Assembly: GCF_009727055.1 (NCBI RefSeq)
Contig: NC_052356.1
Span: forward strand, 5,117,426 to 5,181,425
Reading direction: 5' to 3'
From: Benincasa hispida
Lineage: Eukaryota > Streptophyta > Magnoliopsida > Cucurbitales > Cucurbitaceae
DNA: 64,000 bases
The number at the start of each line of letters is the position of its first letter. Within the stretch, counting starts at the first letter, position 1. The notes beneath the pieces are model-generated. The model worked only from the letters and a program-made list of their open reading frames with translations, did no database searches and had not been told where the DNA came from. Shown here one piece after another: positions 1 to 11,038 of the stretch. Both the position numbers and the translations under genes were made by a program.

Positions 1-829
1 GTTAAGCATGTTGTATGTTTATGAATTTCTCGATTTAAGTTTGACTGAACCATGGACTGCGACCTAAAATAATTTTCCATGATGTTGGGTGTTAGGTTTG
101 GATCTTGAGGTGTCCTGGTGTCTTTGTTTTGGGTGATTTAAGTTTGATCCTGTGGACTTTCGATTTCGTTGGGCAAGGAAGAGGTTGAGCTTGCTAGTTT
201 CTAGAGTTTGCGAGTAAAGGTAAGTAATCTTACTACTGCAACTGCCTTCATGTCACGTGATAAATTTATGATTTATTTTGAGGATTTTAAGACTAGTTAC
301 AAGGATAATTTTGACTGTTTTGAGATTTAATGGATTTTTTAGAAAAGACATAAGAGCATGTGATAATATGTCTGAAGTACTTTAATGTATGTGCATGATT
401 TAGAATTTCATGAGGCATATTAAAAGTACGATTAGGCATGATCCTAAATTATGAGTTAAGTGACACTACTACTGGAATGTCTTAAAGTTAGGTGAAAGTT
501 GGAGCATTTGTTGATGTGCGTATTTATGTGATTTATTATGAAAGTGTGTAAGCTATATGATGTATTATGAAATTTTAAATGTTTGATTGTTTACATGAGT
601 TAGTGCATGAAATTGATGTACTAGAGTTGATCCATTAAAACTAGATTAAACACGTACGTTGAGGTTAATTAACAGGACCTTGATGAGGAGATTTGAGAAC
701 TCATGATTATGTGAATGTTGTATGTAATATGAAGTTAGATGTAGTCTCTTTTCCTTTCCAGACTATATGATTGCATAAAAGTTATGCATGTCCAAGGACG
801 CTAGTACATGAAAGAGACGTACTAGGGCT

Positions 830-1300
830 GGTATATATGAAAGTGATACATACCTGGGGGTATTGGGGTGTACGTAAGAGGTGCACACTCTGTGGGTTGT
901 GTGTATACATAACCATGTGTACGAAAGAGGTGCTTCCTCACATTCATAGAGAGGATCTGGGGTGTATGAAAGAGGTACACACTCAGTGGGTTATGTGTAC
1001 ACGAAAGAGGTATATACATAACTAGGTGTACAAAAGAGGTACGCACTCAGTGGGTTATGTGTACACGAAAGAGGTACGCACTCAGTGGGTTATGTGTACA
1101 CGAAAGAGGTGTATACATAACCAGGTGTACGAAAGAGGTACACATTCAATGGATTATGTGTGTACGAAAGAGGTACACATTCAGTGGGTTATGTGTATAC
1201 AAAAGAAGTGCATACATAACCAGGTGTAGGAAAGAGGTACACACACAGTGGGTTATGTGTATACGGAAGAGGTGTATGCATAAACATGCGTACGTAAGAT
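830..1300 (+). repeat. Minisatellite in gypsy LTR (GAAAGAGGT repeat)
   Basis: Degenerate tandem repeats built on GTGTACGAAAGAGGT and CTCAGTGGGTTATGTGTA. They form a higher-order unit of about 65 bp repeated some four to five times. The array lies inside the family G LTR and keeps several frames open by repetition, so the short ORFs here are not genes. The other two family G LTRs in the window do not show this array in the same expanded form. Confidence 0.8.
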
Positions 1301-1305
1301 CTTAT

Positions 1306-1385
1306 GTTTCCTTCGAGATTCACCAGATTGTGTTTCCTTCGGGATTCACCAGATATTGTGTTTTCTTCGGGATTCACCAGAGGTA
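1306..1385 (+). repeat. About 28-bp LTR minisatellite, 3 copies
   Basis: Three copies of a TTCCTTCGGGATTCACCAGA unit. The same unit, reverse-complemented, occurs about six times at 19215-19390 and eleven times at 20888-21195, so copy number differs between LTRs of one family. Confidence 0.85.
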
Positions 1386-1926
1386 GTGGGCATACTTAAC
1401 TACAGTAGGATAGAAACTAGTTTTTCATGTATGTATGTGTCCTTTGAGGACTAGAGCGATTTTTATGTTCCACTAGAGGTAGGCATCTAGAGGACATGGA
1501 TGCCTAACCTGACCCCAGTAGTGGGGTTACTTACTGAGTATTTTATGCTCATTCTTTCTTATGTTGTTGTTTCAGGTAAAGGTAGGGATGCACCGACGAT
1601 GGACAAGCGGAATTCGTGATTGAGCAACTGGGACTAGTTTTATGCTTCCGCTCATGAGACTTAGATTTTCTTTCATGTTTTGCTAAATTTTCAGTTTTGA
1701 TGTTTGAAACCTATTATTAAGAATTGTTTTTTTTAGACTTATTTGTTAACATTTATGATTTATGGGCACCCTATTGTTATTTTAAAATTTGCATTTAATA
1801 AAGGACCTTAAACTTACCTTATTTATTTAGTAGTTATTTCACCATAAAAGAGTGTCGTTTTAAGTTCCATGCATGCATGTACTTAATAACGGCCTAACTT
1901 AAGTCTTAGGGGGTCAGGTCGTTACA

Positions 1927-3458
1927 CTAAAGATCTAAGAGCTGCCCTGTCCTTAGTAAATGTCAACCTATGGCAAGAAGCTATAAATGATGAGATAGAC
2001 TCACTTGAGTCAAATAAGACTTGGCACTTAGTAGATCTTCCCCCAGGATGTAAGGCAATAGGGTGAAAATGGATCTTAAAGAGGAAACTTAGACCTAATG
2101 GGACTGTCGACAAATTTAAAACCAGTAGCGAAGGGATTTAGACAGAGAGAAAACGTAGATTTCTTTGACACCTTCTCCCCTGTCACTAGAGTTACCTCTA
2201 TCTGTGTCCTATTCTCTCTCGCTGCCCTTTATAACCTGGTAGTACATCAGATGGATGTAAAAACCGCTTTCCTAAATGGTGAACTTGAAGAAAATATTTA
2301 TAGGGAACAACCTGAGGGTTTTGTTGTCCATAGTCAAGAAAGTAAGGTATGTAAATTAGAAAAATCTCTCTATGGACTAAAACAACCTTCTAAGCAATGG
2401 CATGAAAAATTTGACAACCTTATCCTATCTAAAGGTTTCAAGGTCAATGAAAGTGACAAATGCATCTACTATATGTTTGATAATAACCTCTGCACTATCT
2501 TGTGTTTATATGTAGATGATTTATTGATCTTTGGGTCGAACTTGCATGTCATAAATGATGTAAAATCAATATTGAGTGTGAACTTCGACATGAAAGACTT
2601 AGAAGAAGCTAGTGTAATCTTAGGCATAAAAGTAAATAGGTCTCAAAAGGGAATTTCTTTGGATCAATCTCACTATATAGAAAATATTCTAAAGAAATAT
2701 AATTACTTTGAGTGTAAACCAGCCTGTACTCCTTATGACCTTAGTGTAAAGTTGTTCAAAAACACTGGTGGCAGTGTTAATCAATCTTAGTATGTGAGCA
2801 TCATAGGCAGTCTTAGATATTCTGCTGACTGCACTAGGCCTGTCATAGCTTATGCTATAGGATTACTTTGCAGGTTTACAAGCAGACCTAGTAAAGAGCA
2901 TTGGAATGCTATAGAAAAGGTTATGAGATACTTAAAGAAAACCCAAAACCTAGGATTACATTATCAAAAGATTCTCGCTGTCGTGAAAGGGTTCAGCGAT
3001 GTTGATTGGAACTCTCTTTCGGATGATTCAAAGGCTACAAGTGGCTATATCTTTAATATAGCTGGCGGAGCTGTCTCTTGGAAGTCCAATAAACTATTTT
3101 AGCCCAATCTATGATGGAGTCAGAAATGATAGCACTAGTGACAGCTAGTGAAGAAGCAGGTTGGCTTAGAAGTCTCCTACCAGAGATTATTTTATGTGAA
3201 AAGCTGGTACCAGCCATATTGATCCATTGCGATAGTACTGCAGCAATCGCAAAAGTTCAGAACCGTTACTACAACGGAAAGAGACGTCAAATATGTCGTA
3301 AGCACAGTACCATTAGAGAGTTTCTCACTACTGGTGTAGTTAGAGTGGATCACATACGGACTGATGAAAATTTGGCAGATCCTTTGACGAAAGAACTAGC
3401 CAGAGAAAAGGTTTTTAGAACCTCAGAAAGGATGGGACTCATGCCTATTGAAAGATGA
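1927..3458 (+). pseudogene. Copia element D: reverse transcriptase and RNase H remnant
   Basis: Decayed 3' half of a Ty1/copia polyprotein, reading in the plus direction. The reverse transcriptase starts at the gypsy LTR junction (residues NLWQEAINDEIDSLESNKTW near 1965). It continues with the QMDVKTAFLNGELEE block near 2250 and the catalytic YVDD at 2509-2520. RNase H follows with SIIGSLRYSADCTRP (about 2800), GFSDVDWNSLSDDSKATSGY (about 2990) and MESEMIAL (3114). It ends with LADPLTK-like residues near 3375. In-frame stops at about 2065, 2788 and 3100 break it. Gag, protease and integrase are missing because the family G LTR interrupts it on the left. The enzyme would copy element RNA into DNA inside virus-like particles; this copy cannot make a full product. 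Confidence 0.9.
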
Positions 3459-4016
3459 ATCACAGTGAGAAAAACCCAACCTGTAGACTGGAGATCCCAA
3501 GAAATAGGTACAACGGGTAATTTCTGATCACGAGTGATATATAATGAATCATGCTAAACCAAACACAGAGTTCCATTCCTTGACTTAAAGTCTGAGCATG
3601 ATATCCTGAAGCGTAAGAAAGGTTGAACTCAGTTCTTAATGAGATCTATACTTGATGACAAGTGGGGTACCTAGCTACAGGAGTACCCTTGATACACCTG
3701 TGTGAATGTGGAAATGAGGGCCGTTTCCTATGGAGTTTTTAGGCAAACTCTCTAGAGCATTCGCTAAATCGGGATTCACGTGCTAGGCCTTAAAAGCACG
3801 AGCTTTCGAACTACACCCTAATAACACTCTGTGTGAGATGCTATTAGAGATAGAGTTCGAAACCAAGGGTTACTCTAGTATATTCTGAATCATCTACACT
3901 ATATAAAGGTTCAAGTCGCAAGACACCTTTGCTTATGCACAGTGTTGTATAGACTCAAACTGCTTGATGAAAATCTTTTCTCTTTTTTCTTTTTGTTTAA
4001 ATTTCCAAGTGGGGAT
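3459..4016 (+). other. 3' untranslated region and polypurine tract of copia D
   Basis: About 560 bases between the end of RNase H and the 3' LTR with no supportable coding sequence. It contains CTATATAAAGG near 3898. It ends in AAGTGGGGAT just before the LTR start TGTTGGG, the usual place of the plus-strand primer. Confidence 0.65.
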
Positions 4017-4210
4017 TGTTGGGTGAAAATTTAACTTTCAAAACTAGAGGGAACCAACTTTTTTTGTTGGAGAATCCCACATCGGAAAATTTGGTGTTGG
4101 AAGTCTCATTTATGTACTCCAACATTGTGTTTTGGGTTTGGGCCCCAACGGGTTAAAGGATCTCATACCGAGAGTTCTATGTGCGGGTTTAGATCGCTCC
4201 GATTTCACAG
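4017..4210 (+). repeat. 3' LTR of copia D (5' portion)
   Basis: It begins TGTTGGGTGAAAATTT directly after the polypurine tract and contains the common plant copia LTR string AGAATCCCACATCGG. It is cut after about 194 bases by a minus-strand L-family LTR. The remainder may resume at 6077, but I see no clear target duplication (CACAG on the left, AGGGT on the right), so continuity is unproven. Confidence 0.65.
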
Positions 4211-4536
4211 TGACCGAAACATAAACGATATACATTCCATACTGACAGTTATACATACTAAACTCATCAACGACATGCTCAGAATACAATAAAACATAAG
4301 GAAAAGAGGTTCATACCAAAGGAAGACTTTCTTCGTATGTGTGAACCCAAAGTAGCGGAAAACTTCCCACCGATCTACCAACACCCGGCGAGTCTGTCGA
4401 CTGTTACTGCATGATCCGAACGTACACGAACAAGGCCTCAACATAAAAAACCCAGAGAGTGGGCTCTGGTGAGTTTGGTAGAGGATGGAAGAGAAGACGT
4501 CGTGTAAACTATAAGTACGCGCGAGAAGAACTATGA

Positions 4537-4700
4537 TATCGTATAGCGAAGATGCTTATCGTATAGTAGAGCTACACAATCGTTTAGAAAAAAACTGAAC
4601 GATTGTTTAGGAAAGAGGTATACGATCGTTTAGAGAACGCGTGAACTAGAAGATCGTTTAGACGAATGAGCTTCTATCGTATAGGCTCTCGCGATCGCTC
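4537..4700 (-). repeat. Array of GATCGTTTAG-like motif in L LTR
   Basis: Short motif GATCGTTTAG or a near variant (TATCGTATAG, AATCGTTTAG) repeated about seven times in 160 bases. The complementary motif CTAAACGATCG forms a similar array in the LTR at 52178-52364. The L copies at 11039 and 57174 seem to lack it. Confidence 0.7.
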
Positions 4701-5796
4701 TTTCACGGATTCTTTTTGGGCACGCATCAAATGAAAACGATTTTCAAAACTTTAACCCGCCAGTTACCATAACCTTCATGGCCCCATCTTCCCACGTCCG
4801 AATGTAGATTAATTGGTTAATTATTAAATAATTAATCAATTAATTTAATTAATAAATATAAGCATATTATATTTATATTCTATAGTTTGATATCATATAT
4901 CTACTATAGTATTTTTCCTCTACTTGATATAAATCATATTTATATCTAAATTCCTCCAAAATATTGTATCTCATACATTTAGCCAATTATATCATATATA
5001 ATTAACCAGTCCAATTATATCATCTATAATTGAACTTTCTCTTGTCAATTTGAATATTTCAAATTAACCCAAACACTGGTTCTTGACTTTATCCAAGCTA
5101 CCCAAGTGACCTAATGGACCTGTGGCTCGAAGCTCCAACGATACGTGAATAGCTGACTAAACACTTTAGCCACGAGATTCACCATCCGTTAACTGTCAGT
5201 GATTCCACTAAACCAACAGCTGAACTCTTCTTACCACAGATATATTTCTATGTCCATTGGATATAACCAATCATGAGTACGATGACCCTTCACAGATGCT
5301 CGTAAGTACAGCTGGGCCAATTTATCGTTTTGTTCCTGTAGTTACATCTCATTCCTTAAGTACTATTGATTCCTCTGATGAACAATACAACATAGTCCAA
5401 CTATGTGTGAACACATCTCGGGCCAAGAGAAGGTGTGTGGTGCCACATCGTTCAAGCCCCAGAATCAGCCCTTAAGGGAGCCATCTATCTACTTACCCCT
5501 GCCTCGGGGAAGGAGTGAATTCCATCTTGTGTAGTTGTGTTCCCAGCTCCCAAATCAGACGAATCCCCAAAATGGTAGGTTTGAATTGGCGACTTGGCCA
5601 CTCGCACCCATAGAAATCAAAGGATCGCCTTCAATGGCAGGAGTTCCCAACTCACTTAGGATTAAGGTCATGTTACCTATGGTCATCTTAGTGAAGTGAA
5701 GTCTTTGTCATAAACGGTGTTATATAACGAGACATTAACACTTCGTGGTCAGGTCTTATACAAACTCTTTGTATAAGACGCCCCGCTCCTATGACC

Positions 5797-5834
5797 CTGT
5801 CTCTTATACACATCTAGATGTGTATAAGAGACAG
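5797..5834. other. Nextera mate-pair junction adapter (assembly artefact)
   Basis: CTGTCTCTTATACACATCT is followed directly by its reverse complement, 38 bases and a perfect palindrome. This is the Tn5 mosaic-end pair left at circularisation junctions in Nextera mate-pair libraries. It is not genomic. Confidence 0.98.
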
Positions 5835-6076
5835 CTATAGACCATTTTGGTTATCAATCAAGACATGATCCATTTGTATGTCACCACATACATGCTTGAG
5901 TCACATACAGATAACCAGGGATTTTATGTTTATTGGTTTTTGGTAAAGCAAATAAAACAAATAACCGAGTAAAACAACAAGATGTGAAGTAAATATCATA
6001 TATTAACAATCATATGTGTTCGTATATATTATTTACAAACTACCGGACACGAGACTTTAGGGCATCAACCCTAACA

Positions 6077-6742
6077 AGGGTACCTATATTTTGGAGGGAG
6101 TAAGAAGATAGACCAATGTGGGTTCGGTGGACGTCCCACACACGTGCCGCCGTCCGTCCAGTCGGTAGGGCGTGGCGAGGCGCGCGTGTGTGTGATGATT
6201 ATTTTTAATAAAAATATTATTTTATTTATTTTTTAACCAGAAAAAAGGAGGAAACGATCTGTTTGTTCGCTCGATCCATCTGCATTTCGTCCGCCCATCC
6301 CGTTCCTTCCGCGCACGTTCTGTGGTGGAGCGCCCTTCTCGCTCCCTACAGTTCGACGTTGAAGGCCTATAAAAGGCAAGGCCTTCAACAGTTCGTGAGA
6401 TGGAATTCATTTCTTAATTTTCCACATTATTTTTCCTCTCCTCCTCCATCTAAGCGTTCCAAGCAGTGAGTTTAGGAAGAGTGTATGCTTCGATCGGTAA
6501 CGGTGCATTTTCGATCGGGTTCTTTTGGCTGTTCTATCTTGGGGACGACGTGAAAATTTTCAGACCTATTTGCACACTTGGGCAGAGTCGCGAAATGTCT
6601 TAAAGAGAGCGAGCTCCGCGACTCAGCCTATAACGAGTTTCTGTTTGGCAGGTTTTGCTCTTCGCTTGACCGCCATGCCTTGACGGTTCACTGTTCGCCA
6701 TTCTGAGGGTCCTGTCGTTTCTAACAGTTTCTCTTCATATCA
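6077..6742 (+). promoter_or_regulatory. LTR-like promoter and leader with TATA box in a hairpin
   Basis: A locally GC-rich stretch (6130-6180 and 6260-6350) leads to TATAAAA at 6368-6374. The TATA box sits in the 12-base loop of a perfect 10-bp inverted repeat (GTTGAAGGCC at 6358-6367, GGCCTTCAAC at 6380-6389). The sequence ends near ...CTTCATATCA at 6742. This resembles the U3-R-U5 part of a copia LTR and may be the rest of the D 3' LTR after the L insertion. Overlapping short ORFs on both strands are not supported as genes. Confidence 0.45.
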
Positions 6743-8994
6743 TAATGGATCTTTTTTTTCATTTATCAATTGTGAGAAGAGATGCTTCGTTCCCAAACTT
6801 TAATGTTTATTCAATTTTAGTTATATATTTTTAATTGTTCAAATTTAGTTCTTGTTTTTTCAATAAATCTTAAATTTAATCACTCAAATTTAGTTTTTGT
6901 TCTTAAGTTCAAAGGTTGAAAACTCCATTGTTGTTGTGGGATGAGATCAATAATTCATGGCTATGGTTTCACTTGTTATTATTGTTGTGATGTTGTTTGT
7001 TGAATTTAAAGCATGTGAAGCAACACTAAACAAAAGTCAGTAATTTGCCCTTTTCTCGTTCTTAATGTTCGTTCTCAATTTACCTCCAACATCACAACAC
7101 GCACAATTATGGTTTAGATGTCATTACCAACTCGAAACAAGGTATGTGTAGTGCTGCATCAAAAAAGGTCATTCGTAAATGGTTTTCATTTTTTGTTGTG
7201 ATTTGAACTCATTTCTTAGAGTTCACTTGTATATAATCTTCGTTGGTTCGTCATTATTTTAAATTTCTCTTATTTTTATACCACACTTGTCTTGTCACAT
7301 CGATCTCTAAATGATCAAGCCTATTAACAAAGCAAGAGCTAAATCATATTGAATTGTTGTGGTAAGGACTTTCAGTTTTAGTGCATATTATGAGATAATT
7401 AAATTAATATAGGTCTTTCTCCCTATGCCCTTTTCTTTTTTAGTGATTCTACATTGGATTATCCTATTGCATTCTCCCTTTCTTTCCTTTTTTTGAGTTT
7501 GCTTTGATCTTATACTTGGAATTTAGTTTTGGAGATTAATCTCTGCATTTTTGTTTGGCACTCTTGCTAAGTTGGTGTATTTTTTGGAAACAAGAAATTG
7601 TTGAAAAATGATCAAGTTTAGACTTCTGTAAAAACTAGTGGAAGAAGTCGTTCCATTCTCCAAGAGAGGGTTCACTTTACCAAGTTTGAAGCAAGCAAAA
7701 TTGATGACTGTAGTACGCTTATTAACCACAAGCAACTTGGTATGAGTGATTTTCTTCGTGGCATTTACATTTGCACATGATCTATTTTTCATCTTAAACT
7801 TGTTTAATTAGTATGGTTGGTCTGGTTGTCTAAGAAATCTAAAATGGAAAAAGAACTTCTCTATTGAATTTACTATTTGAATTCTTTATTAGTTTAAGCT
7901 TGTTAGTTTTCGTTTGTTTGTCGATTCTGATTATGTAGTTGGTCTGAGTATTAGAGTTTTGGGAACTCTGGTAATTCTATTGAGAAGATTGTTGTTTGAA
8001 CTTTGTTGGAAGTGCATTTTATTGAACATGTGTTAAAGTTAAAAATTTGGTTTTGTTGTATAGTATTGTCATGTTGCCAAAATTCTTTTAAAGCATAAAA
8101 GTTAGTAAAGTAATTTACAGGTTAAAATATGGTAATGTTCCCTAGGTTTTTTCTGTTCTTGCTTCTATACTTCCTTTACAGTTGCATCAAATGTTTTTTG
8201 TTTTGGTTTGATGCCTGGGATGAGATATTAGAAAAAATTTAAATAGAATCATTTATTGATTTATTAGGACTTTGAATGGAAAGTTCACAAATATCTCTCT
8301 TTGAGAAGGCTTGATCATAATGATTTTGATCGAAATCCTGGTTTGGAATTGTATCATTGAATCATGTGTGGCTTGTTTTTTCCTTTTTACTTGTTGATCA
8401 TCTTACTGAGTGTTCAAATTCTTACGAGTTGATTTTGACTTCTTATCCTTGTAAGATTTAATGAAGTCGCAAGTTTGTTTATAAATTTTGAGATTTTGGA
8501 TTTATATTTTGAAGTTATTCTTTTCTGAGTCTTGCAAATCATGATATTTATCATATTTTTCTCAATCGTATTATTGATTGTTGTGTCATACCTAAAAATT
8601 TCTCAGAGTCTTGGTGGAAGGTTGGGTTCTGGAAAATGGAGCTGACAGCTATGACGGAGGAGCAGCAACTGAACCTTACTTGGAAAGTATTGTTTTACAA
8701 GCAATTCAATTAATTTTTAGTGAAATGAGTCAACAACTTGATTTAAGAGCTTGTTAGCCTTTTTCTCTTTTCTTTTAGTTTATGGGAATATTATAAATTC
8801 AAGTTTGTTAGAACTATTGTTTTGTAAGTATAAATTTTGTTATTCTATTTGAGCGCTAACTATTATTCGTACCTTGTGAGTAAGATTGAGATTTAAATTT
8901 TTTGTTTGTTGAGATCTTAATATATAAAAACAATTAAGATTTTATTTAGTATATGTATAGGTAAAAAATGAGAGTATTGATTTGCACGTGCGTA
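6743..8994. other. AT-rich unassigned sequence
   Basis: About 2.25 kb without recognisable protein domains, RNA genes or repeats shared with the rest of the window. The minus ORF near 7523-7792 shows no motif I know. A short stretch at 8606-8745 is open in two frames (one reads ENGADSYDGGAATEPYLES) but has no recognisable identity or splice context. Confidence 0.5.
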
Positions 8995-9017
8995 ATATAT
9001 ATATATATATATATATA
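8995..9017. repeat. (AT)n microsatellite
   Basis: About eleven AT units in an uninterrupted run. Confidence 0.95.
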
Positions 9018-9109
9018 CACTTCAATACTATATTTAATATATCTTAGAAATATTAAAAAGCTTTACAGATTAATTGTTTTATAAGAAATACTAATTTGTG
9101 TCCAATNTA

Positions 9110-9339
9110 CACTTCAATAAGAAAACGATGAAGAACCGACATTAAAAATAATTTTCAATGTCGGTTGAAAACTGACATTGAAGATAACTGGTATTAAAAT
9201 CTTGGTTATCTATAATGTCGGTTTAAAATCGACATTGAAGACCTTTTATAACATGATCTTCAATGTTGGTTTTCAACCGACATTGTACCTCTATAATGTC
9301 AGTTTTAAACCAACATTAAAGCGTAGTTTCATAGTAGTG
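9110..9339. mobile_element. CACTA-like miniature element with palindromic interior
   Basis: A 230-bp unit. Its left end reads CACTTCAATAAGAAAAC and its right end reads ...TTTCATAGTAGTG, whose complement begins CACTACTATGAAA. These resemble the CACTACAAGAAAA-type ends of CACTA elements. The interior alternates AATGTCGGTT with AACCGACATT at least three times, giving nested hairpins. It carries no coding capacity. The 3-bp target duplication cannot be confirmed because an unknown base (N) lies at 9107. Confidence 0.55.
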
Positions 9340-9395
9340 TACATATTGTAATTGTTTGTTTATGGTAACATAGCTGTATATTGATAAATTGGATT

Positions 9396-9505
9396 TGTAT
9401 AGTCGTTGCTTTGTAAGAGTTGTGATAGTTGTTACTTTGCAGGTGTCTTTATAGTTGTTGCTTTGCACGAGCTATGTATAGTTGTTAGGATTGCAAGCTA
9501 ATTTT
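9396..9505 (+). repeat. Degenerate 27-bp tandem repeat
   Basis: Four imperfect copies of TATAGTTGTTGCTTTGCA with short variable tails. Confidence 0.6.
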
Positions 9506-9699
9506 ATGTAAGTGATGTGGTATATTTATTGGTTGTATATAAAATATAGGTTGGGTACCATGACTTACATATGGGTGTGAATGAAAATTTCAAGTTTAAA
9601 GCATGTTTGGGGTCGATTACAGGTTGCATACGAGGGATCCTAATGTCCCAAAATCTTTTTTTTCCTCAAATCGGTATAGTTGATGGATAAATTTTTTTA

Positions 9700-10060
9700 A
9701 CAAAGTTGTATAGTTGATTCTTAAAAACCGTCAATAAAAACATAAAATGACAGACAATAATATAGTGTTGTTGACTTCCAAAAACGCCAATAAAAAAGGT
9801 ATACTTAATGTTTTTAAAAATAGATGACAACAAAAAATTTAAAATTTACCTTATTTTAACGTTCGAGAAGTATCAACAAAGAGGTTTCATTGACGGTTTT
9901 TCCATATAGTTGAAAAGCAAAAAAGTCAACATACCTTTTGTTGATGGTCTAAAACGTCAACAAAACTCCTTTGTTGACATTCAAGCTTGACATTTTTTGG
10001 CCATCAACATAGGTTTTTTTTTTTTACACTTTTTGGCCGTGAACAAAGGGCAAAATTGTA
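9700..10060. mobile_element. Possible second non-autonomous element with CGTCAACAA repeats
   Basis: Repeated direct and inverted copies of (C)GTCAACAAA and TTTGTTGAC (near 9725, 9895, 9940, 9955, 9975). The arrangement resembles subterminal repeats of CACTA-type miniature elements. Clear terminal inverted repeats were not found, so boundaries are approximate. Confidence 0.35.
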
Positions 10061-10299
10061 GTTATAGGCACACCTCTAAAACTATAATAGTATATCAAGC
10101 CCAATACACTTCTGTCGTAGTACTCTTGACTACCTAGACACTGCATCACCTACAAATATCATTAAGAAAAAATATGTAAACTTTTGATTGTCAAGATCTT
10201 TAGTAATATTTGAATCATTGAAACCTTTTGGTTATCAAGATCTTTTGTCATATTTGAATCATTGAAACCGAAAAATACTCACTTTCTTCTTTCAAAGGT

Positions 10300-10600
10300 A
10301 AGCTTCAAACTAGAAATACCTCAAAAATATCTCATGATACACTTGATTGCCTCCCATTGTTTTTTTTTCCTTCCTGGATTGGACATAAAACGACTAATAC
10401 CAAGAACATGAATAATATTTGGTATACTGTGCATACAATGACATACAAATACATCAAGCTCCCAAGTGCTAAAACATATGAGATTTTTCTCATGTCTTAC
10501 TACTTTATTTGTTGGACTTTGTTTACTACTAAGTTTGAAGTGACTAGATAGAGGGAACAAAATGTTTACTCATGTTGAAGAAATGTAGTCTTAATATCCA
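10300..10600 (-). pseudogene. Copia remnant Q, reverse transcriptase C-terminal part
   Basis: Minus-strand translation contains PLSSHFKLSSKQSPT, then residues matching the usual TRPDI-AHAVGVVSRF block (IPNIIHVLGISRFMSNPG), then QWEAIKCIMRYF. This is the end of copia reverse transcriptase leading to RNase H. Start and finish are eroded. It could be the downstream part of the same old element whose upstream RT block lies at 23615-23880. Strand and order agree, and the L1 nest would then be an insertion between them. That link is inference. Confidence 0.7.
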
Positions 10601-11038
10601 TCTTGATAAAGAGAACTATCTCAATTACATTTGAGAGCTCCCTTAATTCAAGGTGAATCTGCACGATAATAATAAAAATAACCCCCATTAACTAATTGAG
10701 ACACATCCCCAAGAAAGTTAAACATATTTTGCTTGGAAAGATGATAAAAGATTAAGAAGAAAGGAGAATTTGTTCATATCTTCGAGATTTTGAATTCATC
10801 ACAATCTTACTGATCAAACTATATTAAAAGTTATAACCATACATTCAAAGCACAAGAATAAAAAGAGAGCATAAACCTTGAGAGAGATTTAAACTCTAGG
10901 CATAAGAAATTCATTCAAATTCAACTTGTGTTTAAAGGACACAACCTTTCACTAATGTAGTTTAAATTTATCCAACACCCTTTCAAGTACACACATGAAC
11001 ATTCACAAATAAAATATAAGAAATAAATAGGTACATAC
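10601..11038. other. Unassigned sequence left of solo LTR L1
   Basis: AT-rich sequence with no recognisable gene or repeat apart from possible continuation of the old copia remnant. Confidence 0.4.

Larger units (their letters stand above)
1..1926 (+). mobile_element. Ty3/gypsy LTR, family G, truncated by window edge
   Basis: This is the 3' part of a long gypsy LTR that ends in ...GGTCGTTACA at 1926. The same end is seen, reverse-complemented, at 13113 and 20343. Shared blocks include AAGGTAAGTAATCTTACTAC near 215 (also near 21540 on the minus strand), the segment from 1400 to 1600, and the last 200 bases. The complete LTR at 20343-22602 is about 2.26 kb, so about 0.3 kb should lie left of this window. 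Copia coding sequence starts abruptly at 1927, so the LTR was probably inserted into copia D. The target duplication cannot be tested because the left end is missing. Family knowledge: long LTRs with this type of gag suggest a Del/Tekay chromovirus; that assignment is inference. Confidence 0.8.
4211..6076 (-). mobile_element. L-family copia LTR, minus strand (solo or fragment)
   Basis: On the minus strand the sequence starts TGTTAGGGTTGATGCCCTAA at 6076 and follows the L-LTR layout seen at 11039, 50690 and 57174. Shared features are the GTATAAGAC block, the Ser/Pro-codon-like block near 5460, and the GACAGTTAACGGATGG block near 5185-5200. Relative to other copies about 130-150 bases are missing exactly where adapter sequence lies (5797). 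The left boundary at 4211 is approximate. ORFs inside are incidental. Confidence 0.75.

Noticed and set aside
771..1386. Overlapping ORFs with repetitive Cys/Tyr-rich or F-P-S-G-F-T-R-Y products on both strands
   Set aside because: They are translations of LTR minisatellites; open frames arise from repeat periods without stops.
5797..5834. 38-bp perfect palindrome as a possible terminator, operator or transposon end
   Set aside because: It is the exact Nextera mate-pair junction and recurs at two other unrelated places.
6222..6469. ORFs on both strands near the TATA box
   Set aside because: They are short, overlap, and coincide with an LTR-like promoter and leader.
8606..8745. Short segment open in two frames as a possible gene exon
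   Set aside because: No recognisable domain, no convincing splice sites or neighbouring exons; kept only as unassigned sequence.
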